DNA of 15,238 bases from CAYUWK01 sp964580085. Lineage in GTDB: Bacteria; Patescibacteriota; Minisyncoccia; Minisyncoccales; CG1-02-41-26. Position 1 is the stretch's first letter. The number at the start of each line of letters is the position of its first letter. The notes below the pieces were generated by a model. It was given only the letters and a program-made list of their open reading frames with translations, was not told the DNA's origin and did no database searches. This document shows, in pieces, positions 1-7,805 of the stretch. The stretch lies in contig CAZOJF010000012.1 in assembly GCA_964580085.1 (NCBI GenBank), positions 1 through 15,238 on the forward strand, in the 5' to 3' direction. The position numbers and the translations under genes are program-made.

Positions 1-3000
1 CAGTGGTTCCGCTGGTACGAGTTTGATGACCGTCATCTAATCTTCCCCATTGGAATAGGTCACCATAGGCATCAGAGTCATTATAGGCATTAGCTACTTG
101 TAAGGCACCAAGGTTTCTGTCCAGCCAACATCTGCCAGTAGTTGCATTATAAACTGTTCCGTAGGTAACGCTACTGCCTTTGTAAGTCCAAGTGACTGTA
201 TAGCCGCAAGATTGTTGTTCCAGTGACAACCAACTTGTTCCGTCGCAGCCATAAAATTTCTTAACGGAAGAATCATAGCGTACCGCTCCTGCGCTATCAG
301 CATCACAAGTGTCTTGGGTTCCTATTTTTATAGCACCATCCACGTCTAATTTTGTTTTTGGATCTGTTGTCCCGATGCCAACGTTGCCGCTTTCCACAAA
401 AAGATTGTTCTCTATCACTACGTTACCTGTTCCATCTACACTGGTTATGCCACACGCGCTACCAGAACAGATATAGATATCACCATTAGGTAAAGTTATG
501 TCACCGCCAGAAGGAGTGATAGTTAAATTGCCATTAGCATCAACTTTGAATTGGGCATAATTACTGGCATCGGTTTGGGTAAGAGTTAACTGAGCGTCAG
601 AAGTATCATAAACATCTAAACTTGACGCTGCACTGCGTGTCCCAATGCCGACATATCCTGTTGCCGTGTCTACATATAGAACTGGAGTTGAGGAAGTTCC
701 CACTTGGAGGTTGCCCCAGATATCCAGTTTGGTTGATGGGGTAGTTGTCCCGATGCCGACGTTGCCTTCTTTTGTTATCCTGACCCTTTCAGCCAAAGCC
801 CCGCTATCTCTCGTATAGAACCTTAAATCAGTTTGAGGAATTGTAGAGGAAGCATTACCAAAGACAGAAGCAATCTGAGATAAATTAACTACACTACTAT
901 CATCTGCTTCAGCCGAAAACAATAATCCAGAACCAATGTTAGCCAAGCCAACTGCATCACTAAAGATATGTTCAAAATTAGCAACATTAGAAATCAAAGT
1001 AGTTGAAGCTGTAGATGAACGGACAGTTAGCTTTTCAGTCGGTCCCGTATTGCCGATGCCGACGTTGCCAGAGGATTTCTGAATATACAATTGATTTGTA
1101 TTGACTATTAGATCGCCAGCAACTGTAGTTGTGGCTAAAGTAGAAGTGCCAGTAACATCCAAAGTGCCAGCGATAGCAGTATCACCTGATGCAGCCGTAA
1201 CTTGGAATTTATTGGTATTAATGTTGAAGTTGCCAGTAACATCCAAAGTGCCAGCGATAGCAGTGTTGCCAGTTAAGGTGCTGGCGCCACTGACAGTTAA
1301 TTTGGTAGCGGTAGTGGTGGCTAAGGTAGAAGTTCCTGTTACTGATAAAACTCCTGCCAAGGTTAATCCTCCTCCGCTGGTAAAGTCAGTTCCGGCATTG
1401 CCAATATTGATAATAAGCTGGTCAGACATATTAAGCTGGCCGGTTAATGTTGTGGTTGCCAATTTAGCTTGAGCGTTAGCATCAATATAATAAGTTGTTC
1501 CATTGGCAAAGTATATCGGAACGGAACCTAATTGAATGTCTTTTGAAAAAGTAGTAGTGGCGGTGGAGAAAGTCCAGCCGCCAGTGATGTTTTCCGATGC
1601 CGCTATTCTTGGATAAACAGTCCCGTCGTTAATATCCGCTTCATTGATAGTGATAGTGTTGTTGGCCGTGTCAATGGTTGCTCCGGTTATTGTTCCTATG
1701 GTGGCAGTACCAATAACATATAGAGCTGTCGAAGGTGTTGTAGTGCCTATGCCAATATATCCTGAAGGATCAATATATAAAGTGCCTGAATCAAAGTCTA
1801 TCGGATAACCCATAGTAATTGTTGTTGTGGCGTCCAAGGTCATTGTGTTAGTAAATTGAGCCCAGTCAAGAGAATTGGCAGTGACTGAAGAAGCGCCAAC
1901 AGTCCCCCATTGAGGAACTGTGCCGTCAGAATATAAAACTGTGTTAGCACCGCCAATAGTTCTAATTCCCATTGTTCCTAAACTTGAGAAATATGGAATA
2001 CTTCCAGTAGTAATTGCTCCCCAGTTCTGGCCTGTTCCTCCCCATTGAGTCCCTACTATTGTTCCCTGCCAAGTACCAGTAGCAATGGTTCCTATGCTTG
2101 CCAAAGAAGAAGCTGAAAGAAGATTTGATAAAGTGTCAATTGCTGATTCTATTGTTGATTCAGTTGTAGCGTCTATACTATCAATATTACTTAAAGTAAG
2201 AGTGCCTGAAGAATCAGAAAGGGCTAAAGATGAACCAATAGTCAGAGCGTTAGAAATAGTTGTTGTGGCTAAAGTAGAAGTGCCAGTAACATCCAAAGTG
2301 CCAGCGATAGCAGTATCACCTGATGCAGCCGTAACTTGGAATTTATTGGTATTAATGTTGAAGTTGCCAGTAACATCCAAAGTGCCAGCGATAGCAGTGT
2401 TGCCAGTTAAGGTGCTGGCGCCACTGACAGTTAATTTGGTAGCGGTAGTGGTGGCTAAGGTAGAAGTTCCTGTTACTGATAAAACTCCTGCCAAGGTTAA
2501 TCCTCCTCCGCTGGTAAAGTCAGTTCCGGCATTGCCAATATTGATAATAAGCTGGTCAGACATATTAAGCTGGCCGGTTAATGTTGTGGTTGCCAATTTA
2601 GCTTGAGCGTTAGCATCAATATAATAAGTTGTTCCATTGGCAAAGTATATCGGAACGGAACCTAATTGAATGTCTTTTGAAAAAGTAGTAGTGGCGGTGG
2701 AGAAAGTCCAGCCGCCAGTGATGTTTTCCGATGCCGCTATTCTTGGATAAACAGTCCCGTCGTTAATATCCGCTTCATTGATAGTGATAGTGTTGTTGGC
2801 CGTGTCAATGGTTGCTCCGGTTATTGTTCCTATGGTGGCAGTACCAATAACATATAGAGCTGTCGAAGGTGTTGTAGTGCCTATGCCAATATATCCTGAA
2901 GGATCAATATATAAAGTGCCTGAATCAAAGTCTATCGGATAACCCATAGTAATTGTTGTTGTGGCGTCCAAGGTCATTGTGTTAGTAAATTGAGCCCAGT

Positions 3001-6000
3001 CAAGAGAATTGGCAGTGACTGAAGAAGCGCCAACAGTCCCCCATTGAGGAACTGTGCCGTCAGAATATAAAACTGTGTTAGCACCGCCAATAGTTCTAAT
3101 TCCCATTGTTCCTAAACTTGAGAAATATGGAATACTTCCAGTAGTAATTGCTCCCCAGTTCTGGCCTGTTCCTCCCCATTGAGTCCCTACTATTGTTCCC
3201 TGCCAAGTACCAGTAGCAATGGTTCCTATGCTTGCCAAAGAAGAAGCTGAAAGAAGATTTGATAAAGTGTCAATTGCTGATTCTATTGTTGATTCAGTTG
3301 TAGCGTCTATACTATCAATATTACTTAAAGTAAGAGTGCCTGAAGAATCAGAAAGGGCTAAAGATGAACCAATAGTCAGAGCGTTAGAAATAGTTGTTGT
3401 GGCTAAAGTTGAAGTGGCGGTTACTCCCAACCGGCCGGTGATAGTGGTGTCTCCAACCAAAGAGATTGTGGTACCGGTGGCATAGATATTTCCTGAACTA
3501 TCAATTGCTAATCTGGCTGTTTCTCCATGGTATAAGGTAAAGGCAGATGTAGTGGCAAACTTCTGAATCAGATCTTCTCCTGCTTCTAAATAAAGTGTCC
3601 CAATAGAGAAAATAGAAGGAGTTGAAGTTGAAGAGATGTATAAAGGGAAGTTGATGTCAAAACGGTCATTGTTAGCATCCCAAGCCAGAATGGCATGGGC
3701 AGGAATTCCTCCACCTCGGTAAAAGCGGAGATAGGAAGATTCAGTAGTAGTGGCGTCAGTATTAATAGTAAAGGTTTCACCAGTCACTCCTCCTAAACTA
3801 GTGGTGGCTGATATGTAGAGATTGGTGGCATGGAGCTCCTTGAAATATCCGTATCCCCAGTCAGTGCCGGCTTCGCCGATGTACTGCTCGCCTGCAGCTT
3901 GAGGCAATATGCTCCCTGAAACAAGGATGTTTCCTGACACAGTTAGGGCTTCGGTTAAACTGGCTGCCCCTACTCCTAATCTGGTAATAGTTGTTGTGGC
4001 TAAAGTGGTGGTAGCCTGGACTACCAAATTGCCAGTGGTGGTAGCTGAACCTGAAAAAGTAATTCCTCCAGTTAAAACAATATTGCCTGAAGTGTCTATA
4101 TTAAATCTCTCAGTTCCTGCCACTCCCAAAGCAAAAGCATTGGTTGATGTAACGGTTAATGTGTCTCCTGATTCAATAGTAAGGGCTGAAGTGGCATCAA
4201 TTTTATCTGTTGTAATATCAATTGTTCCTCCAAAATGGCCAGACACAGCGTAAATGTCCTGCCATCTGTAAGAAGAAGAACCCAAATCATAATTATTATC
4301 TGTATAGGGATATATGTTTGAACTTATGTATCCAGTAAAGATAATTGGTGTGGAGGTTGAAGCTCCAAAACTAGTAGTAGCTGTTGGAGTGATACTGACT
4401 GTTCCTGTATTTTCAAAAAGAATATTGCCTGTACCAGCAGTATGGAATAATTGAGATGGTTCTGTTGTCCCTATCCCTAATCTCGTAATAGTAGTTGTGG
4501 CTAAAGTGGTAGTGGCTTGGACTACCATATCGCCGGTTGTAGTGGCTGAACCAGTAATAGTAGTGCCTCCAACAAGAGCAATGGTTGTGCCAGTAGCAGA
4601 GATATTTCCTGATGAATCAACTGCTAATCTGGCTGTTTCTCCATGATATAAAGTAAAGGCAGAGGTAGTAGCGAATTTTTGGGTTAGGTTGCCGGCTGAA
4701 GTTAAATAAATATCGCCTGAAGTAGCTGTTTGAATTGTTAATTTAGATTCAACAACCTGCCAGGTTGAAGTGGCATTGCCCGTAAGATTTAATCCTCCTG
4801 TTGAAGCTATCGTGGAGTCACCCGCCGAAGAAACCGAACCAGTTAAATAGTTTGAATTATCATAGGCAATTTTGAATTGAGGAGTAGAGGTTGATGTCAA
4901 AGTCAAAGCTCCTTTCTCAGCAATCTGGAAAACAGTATTTCCTGAGTCCTGAAATCTGACAATCGGTCCAGAACCTGTTTGATTAACAACCAGAACCGGG
5001 TTAGTGCTTGAAGCAGTATACGAAACAATTCCTGTTCCTGTCTGAGTACCTTGTACTGTTAAGTTTCCTGTAGTAGTTAAGTTTCCAGTTGAATCAATTG
5101 TTAGATAATTGGTAGTGTCTCCAACAGTGAATGTGTTTTCAATAGCAACTGGAGAAAGGAATTCCGAAGTGGCATTAACTGTTAATCTGTCAGATGAATC
5201 AGACCCAAGAGAAGTTGAATCGCCAACTCCTAAGTTTGTAATTCCTGCTGAACCAGAAACACCGAGAGAGGAAAAAATTCCTACTCCGTCAACTTGTAAT
5301 CCTTGAGAAGCAATATAAACTGGAGCAGTTGTAATTTGCGTATAAGGTGGATTAGTTTGAAGCTTTGAAGTTAGAATTTGAAGATTTCTTATATCTCCTT
5401 CCCATTTTTGAATTCCAGCAATCTGAGATTTTAATTTTGCTAATTCTTGATCATCAATTTTAATTATCTCTTTTGTAATTTCTTTAATTGGTTCAACCTG
5501 AGTAATTTTAGAAACTTCTTTTATAATTTCTTTGGCAACAATTCCTTCTTCTTTTAATCTTTCTAATTCTGTTTTAATATTATTTATTTCTTCTCTATCT
5601 CTTTCTTCAAATTCTTGTCTGGAAATTTCAAATTGGGAACTAGGTATAATTTTCCAAGGACGAATTACAAATTCATAACCTCTTTTTATCGGAGAAAAAA
5701 GTTTACTTGTAATTTCTCCTGTAAATTTTTTAAAGTTTCTAATATTGTCACTAATGGAACTTTTTATATAATCTGGAATTTCAATATTTGCAAAAAGATT
5801 ATTGTCCCAAACTTTTTTGGAAATTATATTTATAAATACAATTGCTTCTTCATTTACATATTCAAAAACTCCTTTAACATATCTAGCAAATTTAGTTTCT
5901 GAAATTTCATTAAAAATTATGTCTTTGCCTATAATTATTTTTTCACTTACGTCTTTAATATTTTTAATAACATACTGACTTGATTCTGTCTTGAGTAAAT

Positions 6001-6532
6001 ATTCAATATATTCATCCACATATTCAAATGCGTATTTTATAGATTTAGATGTATATTCAAATACTTTACTTTCAGATATATCTTTAACTGTTTCATTTAC
6101 ACCCAGGTCTATGGAAGTTATTACAGAACCCACAACAGAAGATAATGGTTTTAAAATAGAATTACTATAATATCCAAAAGCAACTCCTCCTGAAAATAAA
6201 ATAAAAACCAGTATTGCCACTGCAATGATAGCGTGTGACAACACTGGTCGTTTATATGTAAAATCACGATTATTTTTCTGCGTATCGCTTATCCGATTTC
6301 CATTATATCTATTAATGTTTTTCTTGTCATTATTGTCATTGTGCTCTTCTTTGTATTCTTCGGCATTATTTGTATATTCTTCAAGCCATTCTTTTTTAGT
6401 AACCCAATTTCTTCCAAGCTTTACTGCTTTTAACTTTCCTTGTCTTGCTCTTAAGCTCAAATAGTCCTGAGAGTAATCAGAAAAGTTTGACGCCTGTTTA
6501 AGCGATATGTATTGTGAATTATCCTTATGCAT
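1..6532 (-). CDS. Giant membrane-anchored surface fibre protein (C-terminus beyond window)
   Basis: One uninterrupted minus-strand frame gives at least 2177 codons and runs off the left edge. Residues about 8-54 (YISLKQASNFSDYSQDYL, GRNWVTKKEWLEEY) resemble an excisionase/MerR-type helix-turn-helix. Residues about 99-121 form one hydrophobic membrane segment with no signal-peptidase site. Residues about 123-300 are mainly helical and about 300-395 are a charged coiled coil (ERDREEINNIKTELERLKEE). The rest, to about 2075, is Thr/Ser/Gly/Ala-rich beta-type repeat with several GIGTT motifs (NVGIGTTDP, YIGIGTTTP) and about nine LATTT motifs, like phage tail-fibre and CPR surface proteins. After a segment AGAVRYDSSVKKFYGCDG, reminiscent of PilV-type tips, residues about 2100-2177 (YNATTGRCWLDRNLGAL, YGDLFQWGRLDDG) look like the start of a Fibrobacter-major (TIGR02145-like) domain. 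It is probably an exported adhesin or attachment fibre held by its N-terminal anchor; that role is inferred. The fibre part is visibly richer in G+C than the N-terminal kilobase. Plus-strand ORFs here are shadows. Confidence 0.9.
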   Translation of the reverse strand, partial: MHKDNSQYISLKQASNFSDYSQDYLSLRARQGKLKAVKLGRNWVTKKEWLEEYTNNAEEYKEEHNDNNDKKNINRYNGNRISDTQKNNRDFTYKRPVLSHAIIAVAILVFILFSGGVAFGYYSNSILKPLSSVVGSVITSIDLGVNETVKDISESKVFEYTSKSIKYAFEYVDEYIEYLLKTESSQYVIKNIKDVSEKIIIGKDIIFNEISETKFARYVKGVFEYVNEEAIVFINIISKKVWDNNLFANIEIPDYIKSSISDNIRNFKKFTGEITSKLFSPIKRGYEFVIRPWKIIPSSQFEISRQEFEERDREEINNIKTELERLKEEGIVAKEIIKEVSKITQVEPIKEITKEIIKIDDQELAKLKSQIAGIQKWEGDIRNLQILTSKLQTNPPYTQITTAPVYIASQGLQVDGVGIFSSLGVSGSAGITNLGVGDSTSLGSDSSDRLTVNATSEFLSPVAIENTFTVGDTTNYLTIDSTGNLTTTGNLTVQGTQTGTGIVSYTASSTNPVLVVNQTGSGPIVRFQDSGNTVFQIAEKGALTLTSTSTPQFKIAYDNSNYLTGSVSSAGDSTIASTGGLNLTGNATSTWQVVESKLTIQTATSGDIYLTSAGNLTQKFATTSAFTLYHGETARLAVDSSGNISATGTTIALVGGTTITGSATTTGDMVVQATTTLATTTITRLGIGTTEPSQLFHTAGTGNILFENTGTVSITPTATTSFGASTSTPIIFTGYISSNIYPYTDNNYDLGSSSYRWQDIYAVSGHFGGTIDITTDKIDATSALTIESGDTLTVTSTNAFALGVAGTERFNIDTSGNIVLTGGITFSGSATTTGNLVVQATTTLATTTITRLGVGAASLTEALTVSGNILVSGSILPQAAGEQYIGEAGTDWGYGYFKELHATNLYISATTSLGGVTGETFTINTDATTTESSYLRFYRGGGIPAHAILAWDANNDRFDINFPLYISSTSTPSIFSIGTLYLEAGEDLIQKFATTSAFTLYHGETARLAIDSSGNIYATGTTISLVGDTTITGRLGVTATSTLATTTISNALTIGSSLALSDSSGTLTLSNIDSIDATTESTIESAIDTLSNLLSASSLASIGTIATGTWQGTIVGTQWGGTGQNWGAITTGSIPYFSSLGTMGIRTIGGANTVLYSDGTVPQWGTVGASSVTANSLDWAQFTNTMTLDATTTITMGYPIDFDSGTLYIDPSGYIGIGTTTPSTALYVIGTATIGTITGATIDTANNTITINEADINDGTVYPRIAASENITGGWTFSTATTTFSKDIQLGSVPIYFANGTTYYIDANAQAKLATTTLTGQLNMSDQLIINIGNAGTDFTSGGGLTLAGVLSVTGTSTLATTTATKLTVSGASTLTGNTAIAGTLDVTGNFNINTNKFQVTAASGDTAIAGTLDVTGTSTLATTTISNALTIGSSLALSDSSGTLTLSNIDSIDATTESTIESAIDTLSNLLSASSLASIGTIATGTWQGTIVGTQWGGTGQNWGAITTGSIPYFSSLGTMGIRTIGGANTVLYSDGTVPQWGTVGASSVTANSLDWAQFTNTMTLDATTTITMGYPIDFDSGTLYIDPSGYIGIGTTTPSTALYVIGTATIGTITGATIDTANNTITINEADINDGTVYPRIAASENITGGWTFSTATTTFSKDIQLGSVPIYFANGTTYYIDANAQAKLATTTLTGQLNMSDQLIINIGNAGTDFTSGGGLTLAGVLSVTGTSTLATTTATKLTVSGASTLTGNTAIAGTLDVTGNFNINTNKFQVTAASGDTAIAGTLDVTGTSTLATTTVAGDLIVNTNQLYIQKSSGNVGIGNTGPTEKLTVRSSTASTTLISNVANFEHIFSDAVGLANIGSGLLFSAEADDSSVVNLSQIASVFGNASSTIPQTDLRFYTRDSGALAERVRITKEGNVGIGTTTPSTKLDIWGNLQVGTSSTPVLYVDTATGYVGIGTRSAASSLDVYDTSDAQLTLTQTDASNYAQFKVDANGNLTITPSGGDITLPNGDIYICSGSACGITSVDGTGNVVIENNLFVESGNVGIGTTDPKTKLDVDGAIKIGTQDTCDADSAGAVRYDSSVKKFYGCDGTSWLSLEQQSCGYTVTWTYKGSSVTYGTVYNATTGRCWLDRNLGALQVANAYNDSDAYGDLFQWGRLDDGHQTRTSGTT
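1128..2261 (-). repeat. Tandem 1134-bp direct repeat, C-terminal copy
   Basis: This block is repeated at +1134 bp and, as far as I can read, every base agrees. The identity runs from 1128/2262 to 2275/3409. The first mismatch to the right is 2276 (a) against 3410 (t); to the left, agreement breaks up below 1128. The length is 378 codons, so the reading frame of the fibre protein is kept. It corresponds to residues of about 1424-1801. The block begins and ends in copies of the short sequence that encodes the LATTT motif, so unequal crossing-over there is the likely origin. Confidence 0.92.
2262..3395 (-). repeat. Tandem 1134-bp direct repeat, N-terminal copy
   Basis: Partner of the block at 1128-2261, encoding residues of about 1046-1423 of the fibre protein. 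The lack of even silent differences, in a gene whose other internal repeats have clearly diverged, means the duplication is very recent, is kept homogeneous by gene conversion, or is an assembly error. Beyond 3409 the flanking sequence continues with a related but different LATTT-coding stretch, the expected other parent of the crossover. Confidence 0.92.
3439..3565 (-). repeat. Older diverged in-frame repeat, copy A (partner 4555-4681)
   Basis: This stretch resembles 4555-4681, offset 1116 bp (372 codons, in frame). Both encode FATTSAFTLYHGETARLA followed by a DSSGNI-type turn and an SLVGDTTITG / ALVGGTTITG strand. Many silent differences separate the two, in contrast to the identical 1134-bp copies beside it. 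It shows that the fibre grew by repeated duplications of different ages. Confidence 0.85.
4555..4681 (-). repeat. Older diverged in-frame repeat, copy B (partner 3439-3565)
   Basis: Partner of the stretch at 3439-3565. The protein is nearly the same while the DNA differs at many third positions, so the module has been kept under selection for protein sequence since duplication. The adjacent module encoding VVQATTTLATTTITRLG also occurs twice, near 4485-4535 and 3980-4030. Confidence 0.85.
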
Positions 6533-6538
6533 TAATCA

Positions 6539-6566
6539 ATTATCGCTTATCAGATATACTTGTCAA
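6539..6566 (-). promoter_or_regulatory. Promoter of the giant fibre gene, probably leaderless
   Basis: On the minus strand a consensus -35 (TTGACA, 6566-6561) is followed after 16 bp by GATAAT (6544-6539), one base from the consensus -10. Six bases later comes the ATG at 6532, so the expected transcription start falls on the start codon itself. There is no Shine-Dalgarno sequence before this ATG, which fits a leaderless mRNA. The terminator at 6629-6657 lies just upstream and insulates it from the preceding genes. Confidence 0.7.
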
Positions 6567-6628
6567 TAGCGAGTTATCCACAGGCTTAATAAGGGTTTTA
6601 GCTATATTAAACACTCTGGCCTTAATTA

Positions 6629-6657
6629 AAAATTGCTTAACTAAATTAAGCAATTTT
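6629..6657 (-). terminator. Rho-independent-type terminator after the STAS-like genes
   Basis: A perfect 12-bp stem (AAAATTGCTTAA with TTAAGCAATTTT, arms 6629-6640 and 6646-6657) encloses a 5-base loop. On the minus strand it is followed by a T-rich tail. It lies 29 bases after the stop codon of the gene ending at 6687 and before the promoter of the fibre gene. The A/T flanks are nearly symmetrical, so it might work in both directions. Confidence 0.75.
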
Positions 6658-6686
6658 AATGGTAATAAAAACTAATTATATGTCTA

Positions 6687-7046
6687 TCAAAACTGATAAA
6701 CAATCTTTTCAAGGTTTTTAACCGCTAGATTGGATAAGTTTATTTCTCTAACCTTTTTATTCGCTTTTTGGATACTTACTATTTTTAGAATAGTATTAAT
6801 TTCTTTATTTGTATTCACAAAATTAACTAAGATATTTTTTATCATTAATTGTTTTCTTAAGTTTATTAATTCATCAGCAAAAGATCGTGAAATAAAATTC
6901 ACTTTGGTAAAATTTAATTCAACAATAGTATTTTCTAAATTCTGTGTAAAAATCCTTTCTTTAACTAAATCAATGGCCTGACGAGTGGCAATATTTTTAC
7001 TGATAAGACTGAAAAGATTAATTTTAATAATTTTTTGCTTCTTCAT
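6687..7046 (-). CDS. DUF4325/STAS-like domain protein B
   Basis: This is a 119-residue protein with the pattern of small STAS-like (DUF4325) domains: a beta strand ending in an acidic/hydrophobic turn (VELNFTKVNF, residues about 42-51), then SRSFADELINLRKQL (53-67), the family's S/W-x-DE-helix feature. Members often stand beside GHKL-ATPase proteins and are thought to act in partner-switching regulation, though their biochemistry is poorly known. Here the ATPase remnant lies 27 bases upstream. Its stop codon is TGA, useful evidence for the standard code. No Shine-Dalgarno sequence is visible before the ATG; the upstream DNA is almost pure A+T. A hairpin terminator follows. It is only distantly similar to the STAS-like protein at 7356-7664, so the two are not a recent duplication. 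Confidence 0.75.
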   Translation of the reverse strand: MKKQKIIKINLFSLISKNIATRQAIDLVKERIFTQNLENTIVELNFTKVNFISRSFADELINLRKQLMIKNILVNFVNTNKEINTILKIVSIQKANKKVREINLSNLAVKNLEKIVYQF

Positions 7047-7073
7047 ATAATTTATAATAACATAATTTATATT

Positions 7074-7355
7074 TTATTCAATATATTGAGTATAATCTAT
7101 CTTTTCTCTAGTTTTATTAACTCTCAATAAAACAATTGTACCTTGCCAATAGCAATTAAGATCAAACAATATTCTTTTATTCCTATTTCTATAATATCCG
7201 CTTTTTCCAGAGAGAATAAGAAATTCACCATTTAATGAAGATTTCGTTATTAATTTTTCGGTTGTCCATAAGCCAAATCCCCTATCTTCTTTTTTAGTTG
7301 ACTTCCCGCTTAAGGCCAACATAATAGCTTCTGCATCATTGGATATCTTAACCCC
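7074..7355 (-). pseudogene. C-terminal remnant of a GHKL (histidine-kinase-like) ATPase
   Basis: About 93 codons of open frame follow directly after the TAG of the STAS-like gene, in the same frame. The readable protein has NDAEAIMLALSGKSTK, then RGFGLWTTEKLI (a G2-box-like glycine motif), GEFLILSGKSGYY and a final strand WQGTIVLLRV. These match the ATP-lid and C-terminal strands of GHKL ATPases found beside DUF4325 proteins. The N-box helix and the DxGxG motif needed to hold ATP-Mg are absent, so this cannot be an active ATPase by itself. An internal ATG at 7322 could start an 82-residue peptide, but no ribosome site supports it. The likely history is a deletion that removed the first half of an ATPase gene and joined its end to the gene upstream. 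Production by TAG read-through is possible but unsupported. Confidence 0.65.
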
Positions 7356-7664
7356 CTAACTGTTTTTTGAAAATCTCTCCATTCTAAAGTTAATTTTATG
7401 AATTTTTGCTAAAAACTTTAATGTAGCCTGAACCGAAGGGTTATCAGTGTTTTTAAGTATCAAGCGTTCGCCGAATCTATTAAGTAAACAAGTTAAGAAT
7501 TCATCGCCCCAAGAAGGATTAAAAGTTATGACTCCTTCAAAGTCAACTATAACTTCTTCATCTTTTTTTATATCTTTTAAAGACGGCCCAAAAGCAGCAA
7601 AAGATTCTTTGCCAAATTGTCGACTATTTAAAGTTGTCCCAAATTTTCTTAAAAAAATTATCAT
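7356..7664 (-). CDS. DUF4325/STAS-like domain protein A
   Basis: This 102-residue protein carries the DUF4325 pattern: VIVDFEGVITFNPSWGDEFL (residues 38-57), then RLILKNTDNPSVQATLKFL, the second strand and helix of a STAS-like fold. Full-length relatives are about this size, so the domain seems complete, although its last eight residues may derive from the deletion junction with the ATPase remnant. It ends in TAG while most neighbours use TAA, and the frame stays open for 93 more codons beyond that TAG. No Shine-Dalgarno sequence precedes the ATG. A possible promoter lies at 7778-7805, giving a leader of roughly 105 bases. A signalling role with a GHKL ATPase is typical of the family; here the partner at this locus is broken. 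Confidence 0.7.
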   Translation of the reverse strand: MIIFLRKFGTTLNSRQFGKESFAAFGPSLKDIKKDEEVIVDFEGVITFNPSWGDEFLTCLLNRFGERLILKNTDNPSVQATLKFLAKIHKINFRMERFSKNS

Positions 7665-7777
7665 AAATTTAAAATCTAATTAGGGTTAAACAACCATGAA
7701 AATTATTAATCGTTTTCTTAATCTTTACCCGCCCGAACCTTTTCTGAATTTGCACAAAGCGAGACGTAACTGGCTAA

Positions 7778-7805
7778 ATTTTAGTCATTTTACAACCATT
7801 GACAA
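7778..7805 (-). promoter_or_regulatory. Possible promoter for the STAS-like genes
   Basis: Minus-strand TTGTCA (7805-7800), 16 bp, then TAAAAT (7783-7778), each one base from consensus. It would start transcripts near 7771, leaving a leader of about 105 bases before the ATG at 7664. I see no other gene, clear hairpin or riboswitch in 7665-7777. Its -35 overlaps that of the plus-strand promoter at 7799-7827. In such A+T-rich DNA chance matches are common. Confidence 0.35.

Noticed and set aside
1128..3409. CRISPR array or mobile element as an explanation of the repeats
   Set aside because: The repeats are long, contiguous without spacers, in frame and protein-coding; no transposase or terminal inverted repeats are present.
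1101..4253. Plus-strand Val/Pro-rich ORFs across the repeats
   Set aside because: They are antisense shadows of the repeated fibre-coding sequence; the minus frame is open for more than 6.5 kb with sensible motifs, while these stop repeatedly.
5615..6464. Plus-strand ORFs over the N-terminal part of the fibre gene
   Set aside because: Phe/Tyr/Lys- or Leu/Phe/Ser-rich frames antisense to a continuous coding frame; no motif, no start signal.
6533..6686. Replication origin
   Set aside because: Only one DnaA-box-like site is present, with no cluster, no dnaA or dnaN nearby and no clear unwinding element; the inverted repeat there is better explained as a terminator.
6687..6689. Alternative code with UGA as glycine
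   Set aside because: UGA serves as a stop here, no in-frame TGA is needed to keep any gene open, and RF2 is encoded.
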